From Methylophilaceae bacterium (GTDB lineage: Bacteria; Pseudomonadota; Gammaproteobacteria; Burkholderiales; Methylophilaceae), in assembly GCA_006844635.1 (NCBI GenBank), contig SPJO01000062.1, positions 1 through 16,314 of the forward strand: a DNA stretch of 16,314 bases, in the 5' to 3' direction. Positions 1 through 7,298 of this stretch are shown one piece after another (the first letter of the stretch is position 1; each line of letters begins with the position of its first letter). A program made the translations under genes and the position numbers. Under the pieces are notes generated by a model. It saw only the letters and a program-made list of their open reading frames with translations, was not told the DNA's origin and did no database searches.

Positions 1-896
1 ACATTGGTGAATGTTGGGTGCTGTAGTGTGTGCTGATTCACTTCACACCAACCACCAGCATCAGCTAATGGGCTTTCGCTAACAACAGTTGGTGCAACTT
101 GTGGTGGCACAACATGAATAATGTCAAAAGATTTCTCCACCTGTGTTACATTGCCATCAGCATCTTTTATGTCAAACCAAGCCGTTTTTGTTTTTCCATC
201 AATCTTCACTAAATTTGACGTGAAAACTAATTTTGCTCGATATTTATTAACATACTGCATTAAAGGCTCAACGTAAGTTTTTACGCCAAACAAGCCTGGT
301 GTTGCAAGGTTAAATTCAATATCCATTTGATTTAGATTACCGCGTTTAAACCAGTGGTCACCAGATAAGTACATCGCTTTTTGTGGGGCGCCTGCGCATT
401 TAATTGGCATTGGTGGTTGTGTGAAAAGCACCTTACCATGTTCAATCGAAGAGATAAGCTCCCATGTGTAGGGGGCTAAATCGTAACGATAGTTAGAGGT
501 AACGCCATTTTTTCCTAAAGTTTCAGTTAACCCTTCAATTTTTTCCCACGCAAGTCTTAGTCCTGTACCTACAATAAGTTGTTCGTAGTGTACGGTAGAC
601 CCATCCGATAATGTGACGCTGTTTTGTTCTGGATCTATCTTCTCTGCAGATTCTTTAACCCATGTTGCGCCATTCGGGATAACTGACTTTGTCGGGCGGA
701 CGGTGTCTTTTGCTTTGAAGGCACCACCTCCAACGAGCGTGAATGCTGGTTGATAATAATGCATTTCACTTGGTTCTATAATCACGACATCAAGATTTGG
801 TTGGCGCTTTAGAATGCTTGCGGCAACACCAATGCCAGCTGATCCACCACCGATGATTAAAACTTCACATTCTGTTTTTGAATTTGTATTAGCCAT
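1..896 (-). CDS. sqr: Sulfide:quinone oxidoreductase, type II (SQOR-like), 3' end beyond window
   Basis: Flavoprotein that oxidises H2S at the inner membrane and passes electrons to quinone, leaving sulfane sulfur on an acceptor such as glutathione or sulfite. I translated the minus strand from ATG at 896-894; 298 residues are visible of a family usually around 400-430, and the C-terminus lies beyond position 1. Seen: Rossmann GGGSAG at residues 16-21 after a beta strand, an acidic residue (E41) ending the second strand, the YYQP segment at 47-50, GTGL at 110-113, and PIKCAGAPQK with C167. That last segment is a hallmark of the SQOR branch and holds one of its two redox cysteines; the partner cysteine would be in the missing part. 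A minus-strand AGGA (904-907) lies 7 bases before the ATG. Divergent from sulP and persulfide dioxygenase, its expected partners. A flavocytochrome c sulfide dehydrogenase flavoprotein is less likely because there is no signal peptide. Confidence 0.9.
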   Translation of the reverse strand, partial: MANTNSKTECEVLIIGGGSAGIGVAASILKRQPNLDVVIIEPSEMHYYQPAFTLVGGGAFKAKDTVRPTKSVIPNGATWVKESAEKIDPEQNSVTLSDGSTVHYEQLIVGTGLRLAWEKIEGLTETLGKNGVTSNYRYDLAPYTWELISSIEHGKVLFTQPPMPIKCAGAPQKAMYLSGDHWFKRGNLNQMDIEFNLATPGLFGVKTYVEPLMQYVNKYRAKLVFTSNLVKIDGKTKTAWFDIKDADGNVTQVEKSFDIIHVVPPQVAPTVVSESPLADAGGWCEVNQHTLQHPTFTN

Positions 897-1078
897 TCGC
901 TATTCCTGAAATTTAAGTTAATAAATATTGTGATTACTTCGGACAGAGTAGCTTTAAATATACGCATTATTAAGGTTAAATGACTGTTTGACGGAAGTTG
1001 GAAATTACTGATACCTATGCAGTGCACCAGTCGCAACCCTAGACATCAATGCTCATCGCTCTCATTAAAAAGTTATTC

Positions 1079-1094
1079 TATACTAATTACTATA
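1079..1094. promoter_or_regulatory. Near-palindrome with TAATTA core, candidate operator
   Basis: Sixteen bases reading TATAC-TAATTA-CTATA; 14 of 16 positions are self-complementary, and only positions 5 and 12 break symmetry. It contains TATACT, which resembles a -10 box on the plus strand, and TATAGT on the minus strand. The 10-mer TAATTACTAT (1084-1093) recurs in inverted orientation at 12159-12168, inside another dyad of this window. Composition is very AT-rich, so chance is a real alternative. Confidence 0.3.
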
Positions 1095-1144
1095 AACGTT
1101 TGAAAAAGTTTACATATACGTACTAATACGCTGTCTAGCTGTGG

Positions 1145-1180
1145 CTATTTCGAATAGTCTAGCTAGTCATTAGTGGACTA
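1145..1180. promoter_or_regulatory. Cluster of short inverted repeats upstream of sulP
   Basis: Three dyads lie within 36 bases: CTATT-TCG-AATAG (1145-1157), the perfect octamer palindrome CTAGCTAG (1159-1166), and TAGTC-N7-GACTA (1164-1180). They end about 65 bases before the sulP start, a reasonable place for an operator or an early leader structure. No regulator gene is in the window to match them to. ArsR-type persulfide sensors (BigR/SqrR) often control sqr-pdo clusters, but I cannot match their sites here. Confidence 0.3.
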
Positions 1181-1244
1181 AAAGGTAAAGCTAGTAAAAT
1201 GTTATTTCCGCAACCTTCTATGGCCTAATCAATAGTAGTTTAAT

Positions 1245-3002
1245 ATGTCATCTCCAAACTCAGTAAACGCAACAAACAATCTGTTAAAAACGCTAGTACC
1301 AAGCTGGATATTTGAGTACAAAAAAGACTGGTTTTATGGTGATTTAGTTGCAGGCATTATTGTGACGATTATGCTTATTCCACAAAGCTTAGCTTATGCA
1401 TTAATAGCCGGACTACCACCAGAAGTTGGGTTGTACGCAAGCATTTTGCCTTTAGTGGCTTATGCGCTTTTTGGGTCAAGCATGACTTTAGCAGTAGGGC
1501 CTGTTGCTGTGGCCTCATTGATGACGGCGAGTGCTTTAGTGCCACTGGCTGTTGCTGGTACCGAACTGTATGTCACACTGGCTGTTCAATTAGCATTCTT
1601 GTCTGGCATGCTGTATTTAATACTCGGCTTTTTAAGATTTGGCTTCTTGGCACACTTGCTAAGCCATCCTGTTGTGAGTGGATTTATCAGTGGGTCAGCA
1701 ATATTAATAGCCATCGGGCAACTTAAGCACATTTTAGGTGTAAAAATTGCGCATTTAAATGTTGTTGAAACGGTCATGGCTTTATGGGATGCATTGCCTC
1801 AGACTAACAGCGTAACGTTAATGATTGGGTTAGGCACCATCGCCTTTTTGTACTTATCCAAAACATTACTGCCATCCTTTTTAGGTCTATTAGGTGTTGA
1901 GAAAAAGCCAGCGGATATGGTGAGTAAGCTAGCACCAATGGTAGTGGTTGTTACATCCATCATATTAGTGACTCAGTTAGATTTGCATGTGAATAATGGC
2001 GTTAATATTGTGGGGTATGTACCTAGTGGCATACCTGATATTCATTACACATTACCTAGCTGGAGTATGTTGGAATCACTTTGGTTACCTGCATTACTGA
2101 TTAGTGTTGTTGGTTTTGTAGAAAGTGTTTCTGTTGGGCAGTCACTGGCCATTAAAAGGCAACAAAAAATTAACTTAAATCGAGAGCTTTACGGTTTAGG
2201 TGCCGCCAATGTGGCGAGTGCTTTTTCTGGGGGGTACCCAGTCACTGGTGGCTTTTCTCGTTCTGTGGTTAACTTTAGCGCGGGTGCTAATACACCATTA
2301 GCTGGTGTAGTTTCAGCTGTATTTATGATGCTGGTCCTTATATGGTTTACTGATAGTTTTTCAAACCTCCCGCAAGCCGTTCTCGCTGGAACAATTATTG
2401 TCGCCGTGCTCGGGTTAGCTGATTTCTCTATTTTAAAAAAGACTTGGCCATTTGATAAGGCAGATGCTGTTGCATTTATGCTTACATTCCTCGGACTTAT
2501 TGCATTCGGTGTTGAGAAAGGCATTTTAATTGGTGTTGTATTTTCATTGGGATCGTATTTTTGGCGTGCAAGTCATCCACATATTGCAGTAGTGGGGAGA
2601 ATTGCCGGGACTGAGCACTTTAGGAATGTAGAGAGGCATCAAGTAGAAACGCATTCAACAGTACTGACGCTACGAGTAGATGAAAGTTTGTTTTTTGGTA
2701 ATGTGCAAGAAGTGGAAGATATAATTCATACAAAAATTGCAAGCAACCCAGCATTAACAGACATCTTGTTACTGATGTCTGCTGTTAATCGAATTGACTC
2801 TACTGCATTGATGGTACTCAACGATATTAATCGCGCACTTAGGAATTCACATAAAAAATTACACTTGGCAGAAGTGAAGGGCCCTGTTCTAGACACATTG
2901 AAGCATACAGATTTTTTTAAAGCGCTTACAGGGAAGTGTTTCTTAAGTGGGCACGAAGCCTATAACGAGTTAACAACAGGGTTAACGAGTAAAACTAATT
3001 AG
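1245..3002 (+). CDS. SulP family inorganic anion (sulfate) permease with STAS domain
   Basis: Inner-membrane anion carrier of the SulP/SLC26 family, 585 residues, the usual length. Residues about 30-440 are a chain of hydrophobic segments. They include the family signature region starting IPQSLAYALIAGLPPE at 45-60 and a conserved stretch with GGYPVTGGFSRS at 329-340. Residues about 470-575 form a cytoplasmic STAS domain with the DST motif at 518-520. In-frame TAG at 1236-1238 makes ATG 1245 the first possible ATG start. No Shine-Dalgarno sequence is visible, so translation may be modest or leaderless. The persulfide dioxygenase follows after 16 bases and sqr is divergent, so the likely substrate is sulfate, sulfite or thiosulfate. 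Direction cannot be read from sequence: most characterised bacterial members import, but a sulfur oxidiser would benefit from export. Some SulP proteins carry bicarbonate instead. Confidence 0.9.
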   Translation: MSSPNSVNATNNLLKTLVPSWIFEYKKDWFYGDLVAGIIVTIMLIPQSLAYALIAGLPPEVGLYASILPLVAYALFGSSMTLAVGPVAVASLMTASALVPLAVAGTELYVTLAVQLAFLSGMLYLILGFLRFGFLAHLLSHPVVSGFISGSAILIAIGQLKHILGVKIAHLNVVETVMALWDALPQTNSVTLMIGLGTIAFLYLSKTLLPSFLGLLGVEKKPADMVSKLAPMVVVVTSIILVTQLDLHVNNGVNIVGYVPSGIPDIHYTLPSWSMLESLWLPALLISVVGFVESVSVGQSLAIKRQQKINLNRELYGLGAANVASAFSGGYPVTGGFSRSVVNFSAGANTPLAGVVSAVFMMLVLIWFTDSFSNLPQAVLAGTIIVAVLGLADFSILKKTWPFDKADAVAFMLTFLGLIAFGVEKGILIGVVFSLGSYFWRASHPHIAVVGRIAGTEHFRNVERHQVETHSTVLTLRVDESLFFGNVQEVEDIIHTKIASNPALTDILLLMSAVNRIDSTALMVLNDINRALRNSHKKLHLAEVKGPVLDTLKHTDFFKALTGKCFLSGHEAYNELTTGLTSKTN

Positions 3003-3018
3003 AAAGGTAAGATTCGAC

Positions 3019-3912
3019 ATGGTTGAAACAACTACGCTAGCTAACACCAAGGAACCAGTGGTTAAGTCTTTTTTTGATAGCGAAACTTCAACAATTACTC
3101 ACGTTATTTATGAAGAGGCAGGGAGTGAGTGTGCCATTGTGGATTCAGTGATGGAATTCAACCCTAAGTCTGGGAAGCTGACCACTAATTCGGCTGACCA
3201 AGTTATTGATTTTGTAAGAAGTCAAGACTTAAAAACGCAATGGCTATTAGAAACACATGCACATGCTGATCATATATCTGCAGCGCCTTATTTGCGAGAA
3301 CATTTAGGTGGGTTAATTGGTATTGGTGAGGACATTAAAAAAGTACAGCATGTGTTTAAAAAGGTATTCAACTTAGAAGAGCGGTTTAATGCTGATGGGG
3401 AGCAGTTTGATTACTTATTTTCAGCGGATGAGATATTTTATATCGGCAATCTGAAGGTGAGGGCGATGCATGTACCTGGGCATACCCCTGCTGATATGGC
3501 TTATGTGGTTGAAGACAGAATGGCCTTTGTGGGCGATACTTTATTTATGCCTGATGTCGGCACTGCTAGGTGCGACTTTCCTGGAGGCGATGCACACATT
3601 TTATATCAGTCGGTACAAAAGCTATTTAGCATGCCTGGAGAAACGCGTTTATTTCTTTGTCATGATTATCCGCCTGAAGGACGTGGCCCAGTTTGGGAAA
3701 CAACAGTGGAAGAGCAGCGTAAACATAATATACAAATTAATGAAAGTATTAGTGAGGCGGACTTTGTCAATAAGAGAACGGCAAGAGATGCAACGTTAGA
3801 AATGCCTACCTTAATATTACCTTCCATTCAAATTAACATTCAAGCTGGTAAGTTACCTGAGGCAGAAGATAACGGTACAAAGTATTTGAAAATACCGATT
3901 AATGCGCTTTAG
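3019..3912 (+). CDS. Persulfide dioxygenase, ETHE1/Blh-type metallo-beta-lactamase fold
   Basis: Cytosolic non-haem iron dioxygenase that converts glutathione persulfide to sulfite and glutathione, the step after SQR. The protein has 297 residues. The metal-site motif HAHADH is at residues 80-85 (H80, H82, D84, H85), with further ligands H155 in PGHT, D173 in GDTLF and H215 in CHDY. The GTARCDFPGGDA segment (181-192) is typical of the Blh/PDO branch of MBL proteins rather than glyoxalase II, and its R184 and D186 sit where ETHE1 places substrate-binding residues. There is no signal peptide. A GAAAGG stretch (3002-3007) lies 11 bases before the ATG, a long spacing. Just downstream of sulP and divergent to sqr, it is probably part of a sulP-pdo transcript induced by sulfide. 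Blh proteins have also been called hydrolases, but persulfide dioxygenase is the better supported role. Confidence 0.9.
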   Translation: MVETTTLANTKEPVVKSFFDSETSTITHVIYEEAGSECAIVDSVMEFNPKSGKLTTNSADQVIDFVRSQDLKTQWLLETHAHADHISAAPYLREHLGGLIGIGEDIKKVQHVFKKVFNLEERFNADGEQFDYLFSADEIFYIGNLKVRAMHVPGHTPADMAYVVEDRMAFVGDTLFMPDVGTARCDFPGGDAHILYQSVQKLFSMPGETRLFLCHDYPPEGRGPVWETTVEEQRKHNIQINESISEADFVNKRTARDATLEMPTLILPSIQINIQAGKLPEAEDNGTKYLKIPINAL

Positions 3913-3985
3913 CGTTGCTTGAAACTCTTCTTTATCACTTACCCGTTTATTTTTGTTGAATAAATCGTGTTATAAAATGTCGGCT

Positions 3986-4005
3986 TATCAATTAAGCTAT
4001 TGATA
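3986..4005. promoter_or_regulatory. Inverted repeat TATCAAT-N6-ATTGATA, candidate operator
   Basis: Perfect 7-base arms (3986-3992 and 3999-4005) around TAAGCT. The right arm contains TTGATA, the best -35 candidate for the sox operon, so a protein bound here would overlap RNA polymerase. This is not the FNR consensus (TTGAT-N4-ATCAA), since the half-sites point the other way. The regulator is unknown. Confidence 0.4.
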
Positions 4006-4029
4006 TTGCTATATTAATAAGAATTAAAT
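4000..4029 (+). promoter_or_regulatory. Candidate sigma-70 promoter for soxCDYZAXB
   Basis: TTGATA (4000-4005, 5 of 6 to consensus), an 18-base spacer, and TTAAAT (4024-4029, 4 of 6). Transcription would start near 4036, leaving a leader of about 295 bases that includes a hairpin and the small ORF at 4159. Reasonable but unproven in such AT-rich DNA. Confidence 0.35.
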
Positions 4030-4078
4030 GTATATCTTCCCATTCATGATTTCACATCATCATTATTTGCTTAAATAG

Positions 4079-4099
4079 GTAGTTTTACGCTAGAACTAC
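4079..4099 (+). other. Leader hairpin GTAGTT-N9-AACTAC
   Basis: Six-base perfect inverted repeat (4079-4084 with 4094-4099) around a 9-base loop, in the presumed leader of the sox operon. There is no T-tract after it, so it is not a standard terminator; it could be an operator or RNA structure, or chance. Confidence 0.25.
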
Positions 4100-4131
4100 G
4101 CCTTCATAACCGTTAACCTTCACACAACTAG

Positions 4132-4145
4132 ATTACTAATGTAAT
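4132..4145. promoter_or_regulatory. Dyad ATTAC-TAAT-GTAAT upstream of the small ORF
   Basis: Perfect 5-base arms around TAAT, ending 13 bases before the start codon of the small ORF at 4159. Its GTAAT/ATTAC half-sites resemble those of the dyads at 1079-1094 and 12157-12171. Low information content. Confidence 0.25.
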
Positions 4146-4158
4146 TAATGAAGAGGCG

Positions 4159-4263
4159 ATGGTCATGAGAGATAGAAAAACAGACGAAGCCAACTGCTTT
4201 TGTGCAGCAGTAACAGGTGAGTTAGCGGGATGGACTACCGTCACTGTGATTCATGCCGTATAG
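4159..4263 (+). CDS. Possible small ORF (34 residues) in the sox leader
   Basis: ATG at 4159 preceded by GAAGAGG (4150-4156), 34 codons, TAG at 4261-4263. A second in-frame ATG at 4165 is also usable. The peptide is charged at the start (DRKTDEAN), contains CFC at about residues 13-15, and ends in a mildly hydrophobic TVTVIHAV. I do not recognise it. The stretch is visibly less AT-rich than the intergenic DNA before it, which fits coding use. It ends 67 bases before soxC. It could be a leader peptide, a tiny protein or a gene remnant; chance is also possible at this length. Confidence 0.3.
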   Translation: MVMRDRKTDEANCFCAAVTGELAGWTTVTVIHAV

Positions 4264-4330
4264 AGTGAGTCTTAAGTTAAGCAGTTTAGTGTAAGCGTTA
4301 GAGAGAATCAGGAATTTAAAGGCAATTAGC

Positions 4331-5686
4331 ATGGATGATCGTAATAAAAAAACTGGGCGTATTCAGTCTGCTCCTGAAAATTTTTTGGATGCTGACTTAG
4401 CACACGAAATTACGACGAAAGGGCTTAATCCAGAACGTCGAAGCTTTATGCTTAAAAGCTTCCTGGCCGCTAGTGCAGCAATTGCTAGCGGTTCTGCATT
4501 TGCAGGTAAGGCAAAGTCGGCCGGTGATCCAAACATCTTAAATCTACCTGAGCATTCAACGACATTAGGTAAACCTGTCACGGCTAATCCATATGGTGTG
4601 CCATCAAAATACGAAACAAACTTACTGCGGCGCGAGTCGCCAGGTCTAACGCGGGTTTCTGCGGCATCTGTTTCATTTGCGCCATTACAAGGGCTTTTCG
4701 GCATCATCACACCAAGCGGTCTCCATTTCGAGCGTCACCATCAAGGTTGGCACGATATCGACCCGAGCAAGCACCGGTTTATGATTAACGGTTTAGTGAA
4801 AAATCCTAAAGTTTATACGATGGATGATTTGATGCGCTTACCTAGCGTATCACGCATGCACTTTATCGAATGTGGTGCTAACTCTGCGATGGAATGGGGT
4901 AATAATGCCGTGCCTACCGTGCAATATACACATGGAATGCTGAGCTGTAGTGAGTTCACCGGTGTACCGCTATCTGTCTTGTTAGATGACTGTGGTTACG
5001 ATAAGAAAAAAGGCAAGTTCGTACTGGCAGAAGGCAGTGATGGCTCAGGAATGACACGAACAGTACCGATTGATCAAGCCTTAGATGACGTTATCGTGGC
5101 TTGGGCAATGAATGGTGAGATGCTGCGACCTGAAAATGGTTATCCATTGCGCTTAGTTGTGCCAGGGGTGCAAGGCGTTTCTTGGGTTAAGTGGCTACGT
5201 AGAATCGAAGTGGGTGATAAACCTTACGCCACTAAAGATGAAGCTGTGCACTATATTGATTTAATGCCTGATGGACAATATCGTCAGTACACCTCTATAC
5301 AAGAATGTAAATCAGTCATTACCTCTCCGTCAGCAGGGCAAGTATTGCTTGATAAAGGCTTCTACAATATTACCGGCCTTGCTTGGTCTGGTCGGGGCAA
5401 AATTAAGCGTGTCGATGTTTCTGTTGATGGTGGCAAGAATTGGAAAAAAGCACGGCTTGAATCACCTGACCTGCCTAAGTGTTTGAGAAGGTTTAACTTT
5501 GATTGGGTTTGGGATGGGTCTCCAGCCATATTGCAATCAAGAGCAATTGATGAAACCGGTTACGTGCAACCAAAAATTAACGAACTTAGAGAAGTGCGTG
5601 GCACCAGATCTATCTATCATAACAATGCAATTCAGTCATGGAAGTTAGCAGCATCAGGAGAGTTATCTAATGTTCAAACGTATTAA
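4331..5686 (+). CDS. soxC: Sulfite dehydrogenase/sulfane dehydrogenase molybdenum subunit SoxC
   Basis: Periplasmic molybdopterin subunit of Sox(CD), which oxidises the outer sulfane sulfur of SoxY-bound cysteine persulfide, a six-electron step. The protein has 451 residues. A long N-region leads to a twin-arginine signal, ERRSFMLK (residues 35-42), then a hydrophobic run ending SGSAFA near 58, fitting export of a folded cofactor protein. The sulfite oxidase-type molybdopterin domain spans about 120-310, with C181 in IECGANSAMEWG as the expected molybdenum ligand. A Mo-co dimerisation domain occupies about 325-440. AAAGG (4318-4322) is 8 bases before the ATG. It is first gene of soxCDYZAXB and overlaps soxD by 17 bases. 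SoxC being present means complete oxidation to sulfate without stored sulfur is expected. Confidence 0.95.
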   Translation: MDDRNKKTGRIQSAPENFLDADLAHEITTKGLNPERRSFMLKSFLAASAAIASGSAFAGKAKSAGDPNILNLPEHSTTLGKPVTANPYGVPSKYETNLLRRESPGLTRVSAASVSFAPLQGLFGIITPSGLHFERHHQGWHDIDPSKHRFMINGLVKNPKVYTMDDLMRLPSVSRMHFIECGANSAMEWGNNAVPTVQYTHGMLSCSEFTGVPLSVLLDDCGYDKKKGKFVLAEGSDGSGMTRTVPIDQALDDVIVAWAMNGEMLRPENGYPLRLVVPGVQGVSWVKWLRRIEVGDKPYATKDEAVHYIDLMPDGQYRQYTSIQECKSVITSPSAGQVLLDKGFYNITGLAWSGRGKIKRVDVSVDGGKNWKKARLESPDLPKCLRRFNFDWVWDGSPAILQSRAIDETGYVQPKINELREVRGTRSIYHNNAIQSWKLAASGELSNVQTY

Positions 5687-6734
5687 CCTTTTCTTAGCTG
5701 TCGTCGCTTCAATGGCATTAAGCGTTAGTGTATATGCAGACGCTTATACAAACATAGGGCGTGCTGCGACAGCAGAGGAGATAGCAGCCTGGGATATTGA
5801 TGTGCGCCCAGATTTCAAAGGCTTGCCTGCAGGTTCTGGTAGTGTAGAAGAAGGCGAAGAACTTTGGGAAGAAAAATGTGCTTCGTGCCATGGCGTTTTC
5901 GGTGAGTCAAATGAGGTCTTTACACCGATTGTTGGGGGCATAAGTGAGGGCGATGTTAAAGCTGGTCGCGTAGCTAATTTAGTGGGAAATAGACAGCCGC
6001 AAAAAACAACGATTATGAAGGTAGCAACAATTTCCACCTTGTGGGACTATATTAATCGTGCAATGCCTTGGACGGCACCTAAGTCATTGAAACCTGATGA
6101 GGTTTATGCGGCGACAGCCTACATTTTGAGTTTGTCTGGTGTTATTCCGGAAGACTTTACGCTATCAGATAAGAATATTGCAGAAGTACAGAAGCTAATG
6201 CCCAATAGAAATGGCATGAGTTTGAAGCACGGACTAAGAACAGTAGACGGTAAGCCTGATGTTCACAGTAAAGCGTGTATGAAAAACTGTAAAACAACTG
6301 GAAAATTAACATCGACTTTCCCGGTGTCAGCTAGAAATACACATGGCAATATTCAGCAGCAAAACCGGACTTTTGGTGCAGTACGCGGGATTGATACGAC
6401 GCAACCGCCCGCTAAGACGCTTAAAGAGACGCAAGAGAGATTGAAGCTAGCGGCAACAGAGAAAAAAGGTAGTGCTAAAGCTAAAGGCGACATGTTAAGC
6501 GTGGCCAAGAAGAACAATTGCCTGACTTGCCATGGCGTGAAAAATAAAATTGTTGGTCCTAGCTTTAATGATATAGCCACTAAGTATAAAGATGTTAAAA
6601 ATGCTAATGTCACACTAGAAGGCAAAGTTAAAAAAGGAACCAGTGGTACTTGGGGCGACATTCCAATGCCAGCACAATCCGCAAGTGATCGTGATATAAA
6701 AGCATTAGTTAATTGGATTTTAAAAGGAAACTAA
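5670..6734 (+). CDS. soxD: Diheme cytochrome c subunit SoxD
   Basis: Electron-accepting cytochrome c partner of SoxC, 354 residues, periplasmic. A Sec signal peptide covers residues 1-23 (cleavage near VYA-DA). Two c-type haem sites are visible: CASCH at 70-74 with a probable Met ligand at M132 (AMPW), and CLTCH at 284-288 with M333 (PMPAQ). It therefore keeps both haems, like the Paracoccus-type protein; some SoxD proteins have only one. An extra cysteine pair (C203, C207) in the linker between the domains may form a disulfide. AGGAG (5656-5660) lies inside the soxC coding sequence 9 bases before the ATG. The 17-base overlap with soxC and the 1-base gap to soxY suggest translational coupling, fitting assembly as a CD complex. 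Confidence 0.93.
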   Translation: MFKRINLFLAVVASMALSVSVYADAYTNIGRAATAEEIAAWDIDVRPDFKGLPAGSGSVEEGEELWEEKCASCHGVFGESNEVFTPIVGGISEGDVKAGRVANLVGNRQPQKTTIMKVATISTLWDYINRAMPWTAPKSLKPDEVYAATAYILSLSGVIPEDFTLSDKNIAEVQKLMPNRNGMSLKHGLRTVDGKPDVHSKACMKNCKTTGKLTSTFPVSARNTHGNIQQQNRTFGAVRGIDTTQPPAKTLKETQERLKLAATEKKGSAKAKGDMLSVAKKNNCLTCHGVKNKIVGPSFNDIATKYKDVKNANVTLEGKVKKGTSGTWGDIPMPAQSASDRDIKALVNWILKGN

Positions 6735-6735
6735 G

Positions 6736-7254
6736 ATGATAAATCGAAATGCAATGAAAGATACTGTTGAAAACAAAGAGGAAGTCATGGATATAAACGT
6801 AAGCAAAAGGAATTTTTTACGATTAAGCTCAGCATTGGGTTTGGCAGCATTTGTTGGATTATATAAATCTGGCGATGTCTTCGCAGCTGAATGGAAAGAA
6901 AGCGAGTTTACGGCTGACAATCTAAAAGCGGCGATGACGTCTATCGGTGCTGAAGGTTACACAATGTCTGGCGATGTGGTGGTTGATAGTGCAGAAATCG
7001 CTGAAAATGGTGCTGTTGTGCCAGTTCGAGTCAAGAGTGCGATTCCGAATACAGAGTATATGGCAGTGTTGGTTGAGAAAAACCCTAACCCATTAGCAAC
7101 GGCTTTTAATATTCCAGAAGGGACGGAAGCCAACGTTAAAACACGGATTAAAATGGGTGAAACTTCAAATGTATTTGCTGTTGTAAAAGCAGATGGCAAA
7201 TGGTTTGCTGCAAAAAAAGAAATTAAAGTAACACTTGGCGGCTGCGGCGGTTAA
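6736..7254 (+). CDS. soxY: Sulfur carrier protein SoxY
   Basis: The SoxYZ subunit that carries the sulfur intermediates on a C-terminal cysteine. The protein has 172 residues. The swinging-arm motif GGCGG is present with C170 as carrier, two residues from the end as usual. The signal region reads SKRNFLR (23-29) before a hydrophobic stretch ending near DVFAA (47-51): a twin-arginine-like motif with Lys in place of the first Arg. ATG 6736 was chosen because AGGA (6725-6728) sits 7 bases before it. An in-frame ATG at 6787 has GAGGA (6778-6782) only 4 bases away and would give a shorter n-region; both keep the export signal. One base after soxD and 44 before soxZ, its partner, which has no signal of its own and is expected to be exported together with SoxY. 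Confidence 0.95.
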   Translation: MINRNAMKDTVENKEEVMDINVSKRNFLRLSSALGLAAFVGLYKSGDVFAAEWKESEFTADNLKAAMTSIGAEGYTMSGDVVVDSAEIAENGAVVPVRVKSAIPNTEYMAVLVEKNPNPLATAFNIPEGTEANVKTRIKMGETSNVFAVVKADGKWFAAKKEIKVTLGGCGG

Positions 7255-7298
7255 GACCTTAACATTTAATTAAATTAGCAAGAAAGTAGGAGAGAATT

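Larger units (their letters stand above)
897..1244. promoter_or_regulatory. Divergent intergenic region between sqr and sulP
   Basis: 348 AT-rich bases with no credible ORF. It must hold the promoters for sqr (leftward) and sulP-pdo (rightward). No -35/-10 pair convinced me. The nearest plus-strand options are TTGACG (988-993) followed 18 bases later by TACCTA (1012-1017), and TTGAAA (1100-1105) followed 18 bases later by TAATAC (1124-1129); both are weak. Several short dyads listed separately (1079-1094 and 1145-1180) are the best operator candidates. Confidence 0.6.
3913..4330 (+). promoter_or_regulatory. Intergenic region and probable leader of the sox operon
   Basis: 418 bases between the persulfide dioxygenase and soxC. 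The first half (to about 4070) is very AT-rich and holds a candidate promoter and a dyad; the second half holds a hairpin, another dyad and a short ORF with a ribosome site (all listed separately). A further possible extended -10, TGTTATAAA at 3968-3976, has only a poor -35 (TTTATT 3946-3951, 19-base spacer). No clear intrinsic terminator follows the dioxygenase, so some read-through into sox is possible. Confidence 0.55.

Noticed and set aside
2189..2524. 111-codon minus-strand frame inside sulP
   Set aside because: Fully inside the strongly supported SulP coding sequence; composition and lack of any recognisable domain or ribosome site mark it as an antisense shadow.
3470..3799. 109-codon plus-strand frame inside the persulfide dioxygenase gene
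   Set aside because: Overlaps metal-binding residues of the true gene in another frame, with no family resemblance.
3986..4005. FNR/CRP-type site
   Set aside because: Arms read TATCAAT...ATTGATA, the reverse of the FNR half-site order, and the CRP core TGTGA-N6-TCACA is absent.
4363..4710. 115-codon minus-strand frame inside soxC
   Set aside because: Antisense to the soxC signal and N-terminal region; no domain.
6353..6661. 102-codon minus-strand frame with hydrophobic stretches inside soxD
   Set aside because: Complement of the lysine- and alanine-rich linker of SoxD, which automatically reads as hydrophobic; not a gene.
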